Positions 44,215 through 54,293 are shown, counted from the stretch's first letter. The stretch is DNA of 64,000 nucleotides from Chitinophagaceae bacterium (GCA_017307755.1 JAFKGQ010000012.1:372001-436000), one strand, 5' to 3'. Numbers and translations are program-made. Notes: generated from the letters alone by a model not told the origin.

Positions 44215-46145
44215 GTTTTATGAAGAATATAATTACCATATTGTTTCTTGGGGCGCTGTGTCTGCTGTTCTCCACATGCGCCAAAAAAAATGTATTTGAT
44301 CTTCCCCCGGATCACCCTGTCATCGACAGTCTGTATCCTGCCTCGGGGGTCATCGGTGATCAGATACGGTTGTATGGCAGCGGTTTTAGCGTCAGTCCAT
44401 CCGCCAATAAGGTCACCGTCAATGGCGTGGCGTTCGTCGTGGACTCGCCTTCCACCAGTACGGTGCTGCTGGTGCACCTGGTGGATACCACCGGTACGGG
44501 AAAAGTGCATGTCACTGTGGATGGCAGAGAGGGGGAAGGCCCGGTGTTTACGTATGGCCGTGGCACGGGTGTCGGCAGCAAACCGCGTATCGTCGATGCA
44601 AAGCGGGGATGGGCCGACGGCAGCGGATATTCTGCATTCGTCTATTACGTCCCTCCGCAGAATAGCGATATCCATCTAAAGGTAAATGGGGTCGAGGTAG
44701 TGATATCGGATATCATACGGCCCACTGATCCTTCGAAGCCTGTCGAACTGAGATGCAGCGATGCTTCGTGGGAGGATCATATCCCCGTGAATCTTGCGGA
44801 TATAATAGTGGTGGGTGCGGGGGTATCCAGCGATGTATTCCATTATCAGGTACCTCCAAGATATCCCGGGCTCAATCAGACCGTATACCGTGCGGGTGAT
44901 ACGATGGTCATCCGCGGGCATTTTTTTGGTGTTAAGACGGCGGACTCTAAAGTAACCTTTCTCTATAATGGCAATGCTCTTTCTCCTTTGCCGCTGATAC
45001 TCTCCTGGTCCAATACGGAGGTAAGTGTAAAGGTGCCGGCTTATTCCAATATTCCGCCCAACCCGGCCTGGGGTGACAGGGCGGGGATGGGTTTTACCAT
45101 GCAAGTGGGGGCTATAGAAGCCCTCGGGATCAACAGTTTCTGGTACATCCTGAATACCAGTTCGGTAAATACAGTCAGCACGCTGGCAGGAAGTACGGGA
45201 GGATTTGCCGACGGACAGGGCACGGCTGCATTATTTAATACCCCCCGTCACATGGTGACGGATGCACAGGGGAATCTTTACGTGGCCGACCGCTATAACA
45301 ACCGCATCCGGAAGATAACTCCGAATGGGATGGTGACTACCGTTGCGGGCAACGGAACATATGGCCACAGGGACGGTCCGGCTGCCGCCGCAATGTTTGA
45401 GTTTCCTGAAGGTCTGGCCATCGACGCCCAGGGCAATCTCTATACTTCGGAATTGAACAGCAATAGTATCCGGAAGATATCTACGACGGGAACTGTCACT
45501 ACCCTGGCCGGTGATACGGCCCATGGATATGCGGATGGCAAAGGCAGCGCCGCCCGTTTCTCGGGACCCACTGACCTGGTGGCGGACGGAAATGGAAATA
45601 TCTTTGTTGCCGATGTGTCAAACAGCCGTATCCGGATGATAACTCCAGATGGGACAGTAACCACGGTGGCAGGCAATGGGACATATGGGGACAACGATGG
45701 GTCCTCTACCACGGCGGGATTTGCTTCCATGGGTGGCATCATCATCAATACACAGGGCGTCCTCTTTGTCTCTGATTATTACCCGGGCAACAAGATCAGG
45801 GCCATTTACCCGAGTGGGACTGTAAGCACCATGGCGGGGGACGTGACGTCGGGCTATACGGATGGCGCCGGTGTCGCAGCCCGGTTTAATTTACCTTATG
45901 GGCTGGCCTTAGATGTCGGTAATAGTAATAATATTTATGTGGCGGACCTGAGCAATCATCGCATACGCAGGATCGCACCGGACGGAACGGTCACTACGCT
46001 GGCCGGCAGCGGTGTGTCGGGATCCACCGATGGCAGCCTTACAGAGGCCAGCTTTAACGATCCTATCTGTGTGGCCGTAGATCCACAGGGTAATGTATAT
46101 GTGTCGGGAGCGGACAATCGAATTCGTAAGATAACGCTGCATTGA
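44211..46145 (+). CDS. IPT/TIG plus six-NHL-repeat lipoprotein
   Basis: A 644-residue lipoprotein (Cys23 in FSTCAKK); its ATG overlaps the previous stop, and an ATG at 44220 is an alternative. Residues about 35-120 form an IPT/TIG domain (PVIDSLYPASGVIGDQIRLY). A second IPT-like domain spans about 215-310 (YRAGDTMVIRGHFFGVKTAD). From about residue 320 six NHL repeats follow, each opening with V[ST]T[LVM]AG and closing with NRIRKI[TS] or a variant (NNRIRKITPNG, SSNRIRMITPDG-like, NHRIRRIAPDG). Six repeats would close one beta-propeller. It is a surface-exposed binding protein in all likelihood; the ligand is unknown. Confidence 0.88.
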   Translation: MSFMKNIITILFLGALCLLFSTCAKKNVFDLPPDHPVIDSLYPASGVIGDQIRLYGSGFSVSPSANKVTVNGVAFVVDSPSTSTVLLVHLVDTTGTGKVHVTVDGREGEGPVFTYGRGTGVGSKPRIVDAKRGWADGSGYSAFVYYVPPQNSDIHLKVNGVEVVISDIIRPTDPSKPVELRCSDASWEDHIPVNLADIIVVGAGVSSDVFHYQVPPRYPGLNQTVYRAGDTMVIRGHFFGVKTADSKVTFLYNGNALSPLPLILSWSNTEVSVKVPAYSNIPPNPAWGDRAGMGFTMQVGAIEALGINSFWYILNTSSVNTVSTLAGSTGGFADGQGTAALFNTPRHMVTDAQGNLYVADRYNNRIRKITPNGMVTTVAGNGTYGHRDGPAAAAMFEFPEGLAIDAQGNLYTSELNSNSIRKISTTGTVTTLAGDTAHGYADGKGSAARFSGPTDLVADGNGNIFVADVSNSRIRMITPDGTVTTVAGNGTYGDNDGSSTTAGFASMGGIIINTQGVLFVSDYYPGNKIRAIYPSGTVSTMAGDVTSGYTDGAGVAARFNLPYGLALDVGNSNNIYVADLSNHRIRRIAPDGTVTTLAGSGVSGSTDGSLTEASFNDPICVAVDPQGNVYVSGADNRIRKITLH

Positions 46146-46179
46146 AGCCGGCGCACAATGGGTACAACAATTTCTGGTA

Positions 46180-46210
46180 TTTGCTGTGATAAGGATTTCC
46201 TCCTATCTTG
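46180..46210 (+). promoter_or_regulatory. Weak promoter candidate for the type IX cargo gene
   Basis: TTTG at 46180-46183 and TATCTTG at 46204-46210 with a 20-nt gap resemble the -33 and -7 boxes, but the second box matches TAnnTTTG at only six of eight positions. The distance to the ATG at 46230 is short but workable. Confidence 0.3.
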
Positions 46211-46229
46211 TGGCTAAGCCCCAGCTGCT

Positions 46230-48794
46230 ATGAGATCCGCCTTATTCGTATTATTGTTGTTTATTATAAATCCTCTTTATCCGCAAGTCACGGCAGGTTT
46301 TACCACCGTGGAACACGCTTGTGTCAATACGCCCGTCATTATCCAGAATACCACCGTCGGGGGCGCCAATTATTATTGGAGCTTTTGCGCCGCGGATTTT
46401 AACTCGACGCCCGAATCCATCAACCTGGGAAATCCCGGCGGGCTTTTTTCTACGCCTGTATTCAGCTGTTATGCCCAGGATGATAATAAAAACTTTTATG
46501 GACTGGTGTGCAGCTATAACAGCGGGCATCTGATCCGGCTGAATTTCGGCAACAGCCTGTTAAACAACCCTACGGCAGAAGATCTGGGTACCTTTAACGA
46601 TGCGCTGCCCAACCAGTGTGAAGGCATACAACTGCTGCGGGTGAATGGCAGGTGGACAGCTCTTATTGTGGGTGGAGGTAACCAGGCGGTCAATTCCAGT
46701 CCCAGGATTGTAAAGATTGATTTCGGGAGTTCGCTTACGAGTACGCCTGCGGCTACCAACTGGGGCAATGTGGGCGGGCTCAATCTTCCACATGAACTTT
46801 TTGTGGCAAAGGAAGGCAGTAATTACTATGGATTCGCCATCAATGTGAATGACAATACGATCACACAACTGAGCTTTGGCCCGGATTTTACAAACCCACC
46901 CACGGGTGTTAACCTGGGGAATATCGGTAATATCAACTATCCCGCTGGCTTCACTTTTGTCAACTACCAACAGAACTGGTATGCTCTTATCGCCAACAGG
47001 GTGACCAATTCTCTCACACGGCTGAGCTTTGGAGCCTCCCTTCAAAATACGCCGGTGGGGGTGAATATCGGAAACCCCGGAGGGATGCTGTCCTTTCCCC
47101 GGGATGTGTCCCTTTTTACCACCTGTGATGGGGTCTATGGATTTGTCGTCAATGAGACAAGCAATGACCTGGTGAAGCTGAATTTCGGCACAGATATAAC
47201 CTCCGCACCCGCGGCTACCAACCTGGGTAACACGGGGAACCTGAGTTTTCCTCATTCAATATCGGATCTTTTTAGGGTGGGAAATGATATCTATGCTTTT
47301 ATCCTCAATAACTCCAATAATACGCTGACACGCATCCGATTTGCCGGCTGCCAGGATATTCCGGGTTCCAATGTAAAAGACCCGTCACCTGTGACTTATC
47401 AGCGGGCCGGGCTTTATAATATCAATTTACTGGTGGATCTGGGATTGCCTACCCAAACCTCTTTCTGCAGGCAGGTGAGGATAGATCCGGCTCCTCTTGG
47501 CATGTTTAAGGGAGATACTGTATGTTATGGCAGCAGTCCTGTCCTGTTGTTTGCAACCACCGATGGGACAGCTCCTTTTTCCGTTGAATACGATGACGGC
47601 AGCAACAGTTATACGCAGAACAACCTGGATGGTCATTCACCGATGATCCTGCCACATCCGTTGACAACCCCCGGCTCTACGACATTCAAACTTCATACTA
47701 TTACGGACGTCAATGGCTGTAAGACAACCAGTAATCTTTCCTCAAAGCTGGTGATCAACCCGTTGCCCCAGGGTGGTATTTCCGGGAGCAGGGCTTGCAG
47801 CGCGGACTCCGCCGTCCTTTACTTTACGGCCGGCAGCGGCATCCAGCCTTTTCAAGTTCAACTCTCCGACGGTGTAAGCATTTATACTAAAACGTTGGAA
47901 GGTAACGGGCAGATAAAACTGAAGCCTTTGTCCGCATCCACCGACTATTCGCTGCTGGCGATCACCGACTCCACCGGGTGTATCCGTACATCGGGGTTTA
48001 CGTCTCCCGCGGTCAATCTTCATCTGTATACATCCCCTACCGTGGAATTTTCTCCCCTGGAAGGCGTTTGTTATAATAAGCATCCCTTTATGATCACTGC
48101 TGGGCAAGAGATTTCCGGTCTGGCCGGGACTGGTCTTTATAGTGGCGCCGGTATAGATGCACAAGGTAACTTCCAGCCTTTACGTGCCGGCGCTGGTACG
48201 CATATGCTCATCTATACTTACACCACGGATGACGGATGTACCGGCGCTGACAGTACGCCGATGGTGGTTTATTCCCTGCCTCCTGTGGCGCCGGCCCAGA
48301 CGATCGATGTATGTGGTGGGACGCCTATCCGTATTTCCGCGGGTAGCACCGGGAGAAGGAACAGTTATAGCTGGACGCCTGCATTCCTGTTGAGCGATGC
48401 AACCTCGCCTGATCCGGTGGCAACGGTGGACAGTACCACTATGTTTATTGCTCAGGTGACGGACTCCAATGGATGTTCGTCTTTGGATACCGTTGTGATC
48501 AATGCGCCGGTGAATAGCAAGACTGTCCTGGCTGTCCCCAATAGTTTTACACCCAATGGAGACGGACATAACGATTGTTTTGGCATACAACGCTGGGGAC
48601 AGGTGACTGTAGAAGAGTTTTCCGTGTTCAACCGGCATGGGGCCCGGGTCTTTTCCACAAAAAACCCATCTGAATGCTGGAATGGCACTTACAACGGCGA
48701 GATACAACCCACTGGCGGATATGTCTATGTTATCAGGGCCAGGTCTTTTTGTGGACAGGTCACCCGTACGGGTATTGTCATCCTGGTCCGTTGA
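46230..48794 (+). CDS. Propeller-like protein with type IX secretion (gliding-motility-type) C-terminal domain
   Basis: An 854-residue secreted protein with signal peptide to PLYPQ. Residues 50-390 hold about six repeats of roughly 52-55 residues, each with an N[LIW]G[NT]xGxL motif and an [LM]xFG strand (VNLGNIGNINYPAG, VNIGNPGGMLSFPRD, TNLGNTGNLSFPHS), which suggests a beta-propeller. Further Ig/PKD-like modules follow, with paired Cys. The end is the classic type IX sorting domain of the type B (CHU_C) kind: NSFTPNGDGHNDCFGIQ, FSVFNRHGARVFSTKN, WNGTYNGEIQPTGGYVYVIR. It is therefore exported by the type IX system and attached to or released from the surface. It stands 84 bp after the NHL gene and may have its own promoter. 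Confidence 0.9.
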   Translation: MRSALFVLLLFIINPLYPQVTAGFTTVEHACVNTPVIIQNTTVGGANYYWSFCAADFNSTPESINLGNPGGLFSTPVFSCYAQDDNKNFYGLVCSYNSGHLIRLNFGNSLLNNPTAEDLGTFNDALPNQCEGIQLLRVNGRWTALIVGGGNQAVNSSPRIVKIDFGSSLTSTPAATNWGNVGGLNLPHELFVAKEGSNYYGFAINVNDNTITQLSFGPDFTNPPTGVNLGNIGNINYPAGFTFVNYQQNWYALIANRVTNSLTRLSFGASLQNTPVGVNIGNPGGMLSFPRDVSLFTTCDGVYGFVVNETSNDLVKLNFGTDITSAPAATNLGNTGNLSFPHSISDLFRVGNDIYAFILNNSNNTLTRIRFAGCQDIPGSNVKDPSPVTYQRAGLYNINLLVDLGLPTQTSFCRQVRIDPAPLGMFKGDTVCYGSSPVLLFATTDGTAPFSVEYDDGSNSYTQNNLDGHSPMILPHPLTTPGSTTFKLHTITDVNGCKTTSNLSSKLVINPLPQGGISGSRACSADSAVLYFTAGSGIQPFQVQLSDGVSIYTKTLEGNGQIKLKPLSASTDYSLLAITDSTGCIRTSGFTSPAVNLHLYTSPTVEFSPLEGVCYNKHPFMITAGQEISGLAGTGLYSGAGIDAQGNFQPLRAGAGTHMLIYTYTTDDGCTGADSTPMVVYSLPPVAPAQTIDVCGGTPIRISAGSTGRRNSYSWTPAFLLSDATSPDPVATVDSTTMFIAQVTDSNGCSSLDTVVINAPVNSKTVLAVPNSFTPNGDGHNDCFGIQRWGQVTVEEFSVFNRHGARVFSTKNPSECWNGTYNGEIQPTGGYVYVIRARSFCGQVTRTGIVILVR

Positions 48795-49000
48795 ACTTAC
48801 CATTCATAGACGAATAACGGTCATCCGTTGAAAACTTTCCATCTCGTGCAACAGAAATGGCAGTCCTATTGTCAACCACACCGATAAGCAAGAAAATGAT
48901 GGGTGGAGGGGGGATTTAGGACAATGTAATTAAATTGCAAATACGGATAACGTAGGATTGCGTGTTGCGAAAATTTGCTAAAACTGCTAAAACGACTGAG

Positions 49001-50047
49001 ATGGTACAGATGGGTGTTTTATTAACGCAGTATCACCGCCTGTTGAGTGTGGCGGCCATATTGGATGTATTCGAGACGGTCAATAGTTTTTATGAAGAGG
49101 AGGGGCATCCTCCTTTTTTCAGGATACATGTGCTGAGTGACGGAGCTTATTCCTCTGGCTATGGTCAATACCAGGTGGAGAGGCTGGAGGGGGAGAACCG
49201 TTATGACCTGATCCTTATTCCTGCCTTTGCCAACACCGATATGAAGAAGGCCATCCGGGACAATGAGGAGTCTGTAAGGTGGCTTTGTTTTCAGCGTCGC
49301 CAGGGAGCTGCTATTGCCAGTGTTTGTACCGGGGCGTTCCTGCTGGCGGCAACGGGGCTATTGAATAATAAGACGGCTACTACGCATGTGGATGCTACCG
49401 GCAGATTTGCCGCGGCCTTTCCAGCCGTAAAGCTGCAGGCCCATGCCGTGGTAACCCAGGACCAGGATATTTACACCAGCGGCGGGTCTACCAATAGTTT
49501 TCACCTGCTCCTGTTGCTTGTCGAGAATTATTGTGGGCGGGAGATCGCTATTCGCACGGCTAAGTATTTTGCCATCGATATGGACAGGGAGCAGCAAACT
49601 TATTTTGCAACTTTCCGGCCTTCGCAGGCGCATCATGATGAGTTGGTGAGCCAGCTGCAGCAGCGTATACGCAGGGACTATGCGGAAGTAAATACCATCG
49701 AAGAACTGATCAATGATATCCCATCCAGCCGCCGTAACCTGGCGCGCAGGTTTAAGCAGGCCACGGGCGTTACGTTTATCGAGTATCTGCAGCGGACGAG
49801 GATCGAGGCTGCCAAGAAAGTGCTGGAACAGGCTTCCGGAGGAGTGTTGGAATCCATGATCGCCTCCGGATACAATGATGAGAAAACTTTTCGTCAACTG
49901 TTCAAGAAGACGGTGGGTATGACGCCCAGCAGCTACCGTGATAAGTACAGTGTGCGGTCTTCTCCTGTACATTTGGAGGAATCATTGGAGCAGTCGTCCC
50001 TTACTCTGTCCTCAATGACTTCACAGGATTCTCTACAGCAGCCTTGA
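49001..50047 (+). CDS. GlxA-type AraC-family transcriptional regulator
   Basis: A 348-residue regulator (a GTG at 48962 would add 13 residues). Residues 1-180 form a DJ-1/PfpI-like class I amidotransferase-fold domain with the nucleophile-elbow Cys in ASVCTGAFLLAATG. Residues about 215-320 hold the AraC HTH: two helix-turn-helix units including SSRRNLARRFKQATGVTFIE and the conserved GYNDEKTFRQLFKKTVGMTP. GlxA-like regulators usually respond to small metabolites. Its 3' end overlaps the convergent permease gene by 47 bp, so transcription of one may interfere with the other. Targets are unknown. Confidence 0.9.
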   Translation: MVQMGVLLTQYHRLLSVAAILDVFETVNSFYEEEGHPPFFRIHVLSDGAYSSGYGQYQVERLEGENRYDLILIPAFANTDMKKAIRDNEESVRWLCFQRRQGAAIASVCTGAFLLAATGLLNNKTATTHVDATGRFAAAFPAVKLQAHAVVTQDQDIYTSGGSTNSFHLLLLLVENYCGREIAIRTAKYFAIDMDREQQTYFATFRPSQAHHDELVSQLQQRIRRDYAEVNTIEELINDIPSSRRNLARRFKQATGVTFIEYLQRTRIEAAKKVLEQASGGVLESMIASGYNDEKTFRQLFKKTVGMTPSSYRDKYSVRSSPVHLEESLEQSSLTLSSMTSQDSLQQP

Positions 50048-52349
50048 TGCCCTGGAGACTGACAGTGGCCAGCGCGATGAGGATGGACAACAGTCCGCCG
50101 GCCGCAAACATCCACCAGGCCAGCGTGATGCGATAATCCATCTGTTGCAGCATGGCATGCAATGCCAATATAGCCAGGGGGAATGTGATCAGACAGGCCA
50201 GCAGGACGGGCGCCAGGAATTCCCGGGTGAGCAGGAACCAGATCCTTGACACGCTGGCGCCAAGTACCTTGCGAATGCCTATTTCTTTTGTGCGCCGTTC
50301 GGTCAAAAAGGCGGAAAGCCCGAAAAGTCCCATACAGGATATAAAAATGGCGAATCCTCCCGCTATATTTAACAGCAGTCCCGCAGAACGGCCGTCTTCC
50401 ATTTTCTTTTCATATTCTTCCCTGACAAAATGGAACTCGAAAGGATAGTTAGGATCCACTTTTTTCAAGGCCTGTCCGATGCGGTCAAGATTCTCGCGCC
50501 ACGAAGCGTCATTTTGCAGGCGTACAAAGAAATGATCCATGTTGCCCCTGCTGAGGTTGATCATTATGGGCTGGAATGCGCGGGTAGGATTGTTAAACAC
50601 AAAGTCATCTATCACACCGATGACGGTGGTATTCCCCAGCTTAGTGCCAACCACGGGCGCTTTTAGTCCCATCTTTTTTACCGCCGCCTGGTTCAGCAGA
50701 CAGGCATTCGTGTCTGTCCCATAGATGGGGTTGAAATCTCTTCCTTCCGCCAGGTGCAGGCCCGCTGTCTTTACCCAATCATATTGTACCCAGCTGATGA
50801 AGACCAGGAAATTCTGATCAGGGGTCTTCCCGGGCCATTGAATGCCGTCTGTCTGTCCGCCAAAACGGGTGAGGTTATCCGTACCTCCGGAAACGGTGGT
50901 CACGCCGGGGATTTTTAGCAATTCATTTTTCACCAGGGAGAACTTCCCTGACATATCTCCCCGTGCCGGGATGTCGATGAGGTTGGTCAGGTCGTATCCG
51001 ATGGGGCGATGTTCTACATGTTTTACCTGCAGGTAAAGCACGATGGTGCCGGTGATCAAAAAAATGGAAATGACGAACTGGAAGGTCACCAGGGCTTTAC
51101 GGATAAAGGCTCCGCCCTTGCGGGCGCCGATGACTCCCTTTAAAACTTTTACGGGCTTGAAGCTGCTGAGGAACAGGGCGGGATAGCTGCCTGCTATCAG
51201 GCCGGTGCATAATCCGATGGCCAGGATGCTGCCCCAGGTGAAAAAATTTGATATATCGAAAGAAAGACGGGTGCCTGTGAGCTGTCTGAACACGGGAAGG
51301 AACCAGGAGACAAAGGATATGCTCAGGAACAATGCGATAAAGGTCATCAGCATGGCTTCGGTGAGGAACTGGATAATGATCCGTGGCCGGGAGGCGCCCA
51401 ATGTTTTTCGTACACCCACTTCCCGTGCCCGGTATTCGCTGCGGGCAGTGGTGAGGTTCATAAAATTGATGCAGGCTATCACCAGGACGAACAGCCCGAT
51501 GGCGCCTAAGAGAACGATCAGTATGATCTTTCCACCCTGGGGTTGTCCATTTTTGAACTCGCTGTACAGGTATCTTTTTGTCAGCGGGTAGGCAAACAAT
51601 TCTTCCTGAGCCTGGTCATGCTGTTTTAAGAGGTCCTTTAGTTTTTTATTCAACCCCGCTGTGCTGACGCCGGGTTTTGTCTGCATCCAGACGGCAAGGG
51701 CGTTGTAATCCCAATGACCAACCCAGTCATGTTCTTTCTCAAAAAGGGAGAACGGAAGTACGATGCCAAAGCGGACAGTACTGTTTTCCGGCACGTCACG
51801 TATGACGGCTGCTACTTTTAACGTATGGATATTGTCGTGCACGATCACCTTGCCCATGGGGTTTTCATTCCCGAAAAGCTTATGGGCGGTGGTTTCTGTG
51901 ATGACCACGGAGCCGGCGTCCTGAAGGGCTGCTGCCGGATGGCCGGTCAGGGCGGGAAAGGTCATCATGTTGAAGTAGTCGGGTTCGGCGTATATACCTT
52001 CTTCGTAGAGACTTTTGTCTCCCGCCCGTATCAATTGCGAACTTTCCGAAGTGGTGCGTACTACATATTTCAGCTCAGGTATTTCCTGGCGCAGGAGGGG
52101 CCCCAGGGGACCGCAGACATTGTCTCCTGTATGGATATCCCCGCCCCGCTGCTGGTTGAGCATCAGCCTGTGGATGGCATGCAGGTTGGTGTGAAAACTA
52201 TCCATGCCGTATTCATGGGCGATCCATAATATCAAAATGATGCTGGTCGCCAGACCGACGGAGAGGCCGATGATATTGATAAGAGAGGCGATCCTGTTAC
52301 GAACGAGATTGCGCCAGGCAAGTTTGAGATGGTCCTTTAACATGAGCAT
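50001..52349 (-). CDS. FtsX/MacB-like ABC transporter permease
   Basis: A 782-residue permease with start MLMLKDHLKLAWRNL (ATG 52349); the longer frame to 52442 adds a poor leader. It has an N-terminal membrane segment (residues about 20-40), a large MacB-like periplasmic domain, three membrane segments around 290-420, a second periplasmic domain and three final membrane segments around 660-775. FtsX landmarks are ARSEYRAREVGVRKTLGASRP and AFLTERRTKEIGIRKVLGAS. This doubled form is common in Bacteroidota as a single gene without its ATPase next door, and often acts in export or envelope stress. No ATPase gene is present beside it here. It overlaps the GlxA-type gene end to end. Confidence 0.9.
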   Translation of the reverse strand: MLMLKDHLKLAWRNLVRNRIASLINIIGLSVGLATSIILILWIAHEYGMDSFHTNLHAIHRLMLNQQRGGDIHTGDNVCGPLGPLLRQEIPELKYVVRTTSESSQLIRAGDKSLYEEGIYAEPDYFNMMTFPALTGHPAAALQDAGSVVITETTAHKLFGNENPMGKVIVHDNIHTLKVAAVIRDVPENSTVRFGIVLPFSLFEKEHDWVGHWDYNALAVWMQTKPGVSTAGLNKKLKDLLKQHDQAQEELFAYPLTKRYLYSEFKNGQPQGGKIILIVLLGAIGLFVLVIACINFMNLTTARSEYRAREVGVRKTLGASRPRIIIQFLTEAMLMTFIALFLSISFVSWFLPVFRQLTGTRLSFDISNFFTWGSILAIGLCTGLIAGSYPALFLSSFKPVKVLKGVIGARKGGAFIRKALVTFQFVISIFLITGTIVLYLQVKHVEHRPIGYDLTNLIDIPARGDMSGKFSLVKNELLKIPGVTTVSGGTDNLTRFGGQTDGIQWPGKTPDQNFLVFISWVQYDWVKTAGLHLAEGRDFNPIYGTDTNACLLNQAAVKKMGLKAPVVGTKLGNTTVIGVIDDFVFNNPTRAFQPIMINLSRGNMDHFFVRLQNDASWRENLDRIGQALKKVDPNYPFEFHFVREEYEKKMEDGRSAGLLLNIAGGFAIFISCMGLFGLSAFLTERRTKEIGIRKVLGASVSRIWFLLTREFLAPVLLACLITFPLAILALHAMLQQMDYRITLAWWMFAAGGLLSILIALATVSLQGIKAAVENPVKSLRTE

Positions 52350-52552
52350 TTGGATACACAGGCAATGCCAGAGTGGTAAATGGTTTAAAACCAACAATAT
52401 AACAAATATTTTTTCATCGCTGACTGTACATTTTTGATACAATGGATGTACACTATTATCAGAAAATTCTCTGTATCTGTAAAAAAATTACTTTATTTGG
52501 ATTGTCATTCATGGACCTGGTATGACCTACTACAATCAACTACACGACTGCC

Positions 52553-53080
52553 ATGCTTGCTGATCCTTCACGAAAACAAGCATTCGAAGCATTGTATAAA
52601 GAGCACTGGTACAAGCTGTATTGCATCGCTTGTAAGCAGACGGGCTCGCCGCATGACGCGGAGGAGCTGGTACAGGCCCTGTTCGAGAAGATATGGAAGG
52701 ACAGAGAGGTGCTGTCGGTCAGACACTGGGGGGCGTATCTGGCGGCTTCTCTCAGGAACATGATCATCGACCTCCAACGTCAAAAGGCCGCACAAGCAAA
52801 ATTCCTTCAAAGATTCGAGGGTACAGGCATCCACGAGATGCCGGAGGAGCGTCTCGATAAACAGCAGTTGCAGACGGTCATCGACAATGTGCTGGGAGAG
52901 CTGCCCGAAAAGACGCAGACCATTTTTAAGCTGAGCCGTTATGAACACAAGTCGGTGAAGGAAATAGCCGGTCGTATGCAGTTGACGGAAAAGGCGGTGG
53001 AATATCATATCACCAAGTCGATCAAATTACTGCGTCACCATCTCCGGCATTTCGTTAACTTTTTTTTCACTATTTTTTAG
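52553..53080 (+). CDS. ECF-family RNA polymerase sigma factor
   Basis: A 175-residue sigma-70 factor of the Bacteroidota SusC-linked group. Region 2 spans about residues 10-75 (FEALYKEHWYKLYCIACKQT, AEELVQALFEKIWKDRE, YLAASLRNMIIDLQRQ); region 4 spans about 115-165 (LPEKTQTIFKLSRYEHKSVK; LTEKAVEYHITKSIKLLR). It is followed after 42 bp by a FecR anti-sigma gene and then by an STN-type SusC, so it should turn on the 54404-59828 uptake genes when substrate is sensed. The 203 bp before it, shared with the divergent permease, show no clear promoter match. Confidence 0.93.
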   Translation: MLADPSRKQAFEALYKEHWYKLYCIACKQTGSPHDAEELVQALFEKIWKDREVLSVRHWGAYLAASLRNMIIDLQRQKAAQAKFLQRFEGTGIHEMPEERLDKQQLQTVIDNVLGELPEKTQTIFKLSRYEHKSVKEIAGRMQLTEKAVEYHITKSIKLLRHHLRHFVNFFFTIF

Positions 53081-53122
53081 GGATCGTCTTTATTTTTTCG
53101 TCTATATAGTAAAACCTACAGG

Positions 53123-54214
53123 TTGAGCCAATCTACGTTTGATAGTTTGTTACAGAAATATCTTGCCGGCAATTGTACACCGGAGGAGGAAAAAATCATC
53201 CTGGAATGGTATGAAAAACTTATCGACCAGTCCGATCTCAACCTGTCGGAGGCAGAGCGTAATACTATTGAAGCAAGGCTGTGGGCGTCTATCCGGACGA
53301 ACACCACGGATGTGGAAGAAGAGGTTGTTTCAGAGGGGGTATCTGTGGACCCTGATGAGCAACAGGGGCGGGTGGTTCCGTTCAGACGTCGCCTGGGCTG
53401 GGTAGCCGCGGCCATCGTGCTGGTAGTTGCCGCAGGGATCGCTTTCTTTTACAGGAAGGGACATTCCGGGTCTTCTCCGGAGCGTATGGTCCTTGTACCT
53501 GAGCCGGATGCTTATGCGCAGGAGGTTAACGCGACCCTTAAAGAGTCCCGGATCGTTCTTTCGGACAGCACCGTCATCCTGCTTCAACCGAATGCGACAC
53601 TTCGTTATCCAAGGCGGTTTGACGGCGCTACAAGGGAGGTGTATCTCTCCGGCAGCGCATTTTTCCAGGTGAAGCATGATCCGGCAAAACATTTTATCGT
53701 CTATACGGGCGATCAACTTACGACCGAAGTGCTGGGCACCAGCTTCCAGATCATACACCATAAGGCTACTGACAAGATAGAAGTGCAGGTAATAACAGGG
53801 AAGGTATGTGTATATCAGCAGCATGTGCAGTCTGAGGAGAAGACGGGCGAGGCCACGGCCAGGATCATTCTTACACCCAATAAGAAAGTGGTGTTCAATG
53901 CCGTCACCCATTCTTTTGTTACGGGTCTTGTGGACGAGCCGCAACCCGCGCCGCAGAGTGGTGATGTCAAGGCCGGGCCGGAGGCTTCCGACAACAGGTT
54001 CGTCTTTGAGGACGAACCGCTGGAAAAAGTCCTGCAGGTCATGAGCAAGGCGTACAACCTCGATATCACGGCGGAATCGGAGAAACTGGGCCGTCTGCAT
54101 TTTACGGGAAATATTTCGAAGTATGACCTGTACAGACAGCTGGAGATCATCTGTCGCAGCACGAAGTGTACCTACGAAGTAAATGGAGAGAAGATCGTTT
54201 TGAGAAAAAAGTAA
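53123..54214 (+). CDS. FecR-family anti-sigma regulator
   Basis: A 363-residue inner-membrane regulator with a TTG start at 53123. The cytoplasmic N-terminus (residues 1-90; SLLQKYLAGNCTPEEEKIIL) would hold the sigma factor. One membrane helix lies near residues 93-112 (LGWVAAAIVLVVAAGIAFFY). The periplasmic part has the FecR core (STVILLQPNATLRYPRRFDG, YLSGSAFFQVKHDPAKHFIV, TTEVLGTSFQII) and ends in a DUF4974-like domain (DNRFVFEDEPLEKVLQVMSK ... CTYEVNGEKIVLRKK) that contacts the receptor's STN domain. It lies between the sigma and the receptor genes, completing the three-part surface-signalling relay. Confidence 0.93.
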   Translation: MSQSTFDSLLQKYLAGNCTPEEEKIILEWYEKLIDQSDLNLSEAERNTIEARLWASIRTNTTDVEEEVVSEGVSVDPDEQQGRVVPFRRRLGWVAAAIVLVVAAGIAFFYRKGHSGSSPERMVLVPEPDAYAQEVNATLKESRIVLSDSTVILLQPNATLRYPRRFDGATREVYLSGSAFFQVKHDPAKHFIVYTGDQLTTEVLGTSFQIIHHKATDKIEVQVITGKVCVYQQHVQSEEKTGEATARIILTPNKKVVFNAVTHSFVTGLVDEPQPAPQSGDVKAGPEASDNRFVFEDEPLEKVLQVMSKAYNLDITAESEKLGRLHFTGNISKYDLYRQLEIICRSTKCTYEVNGEKIVLRKK

Positions 54215-54293
54215 ATCCCCCAAAAATAATAGTTAACCTGAAGGCATCGCATGCGCTTGCGCGGCCATTGCGATAGCCATGTCTGAACTTTTG

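Noticed and set aside
52483..52510. A -7-like TTTATTTG box before the sigma-factor gene
   Set aside because: The first two bases do not fit TAnnTTTG and there is no TTTG at the right distance, so no promoter was called.
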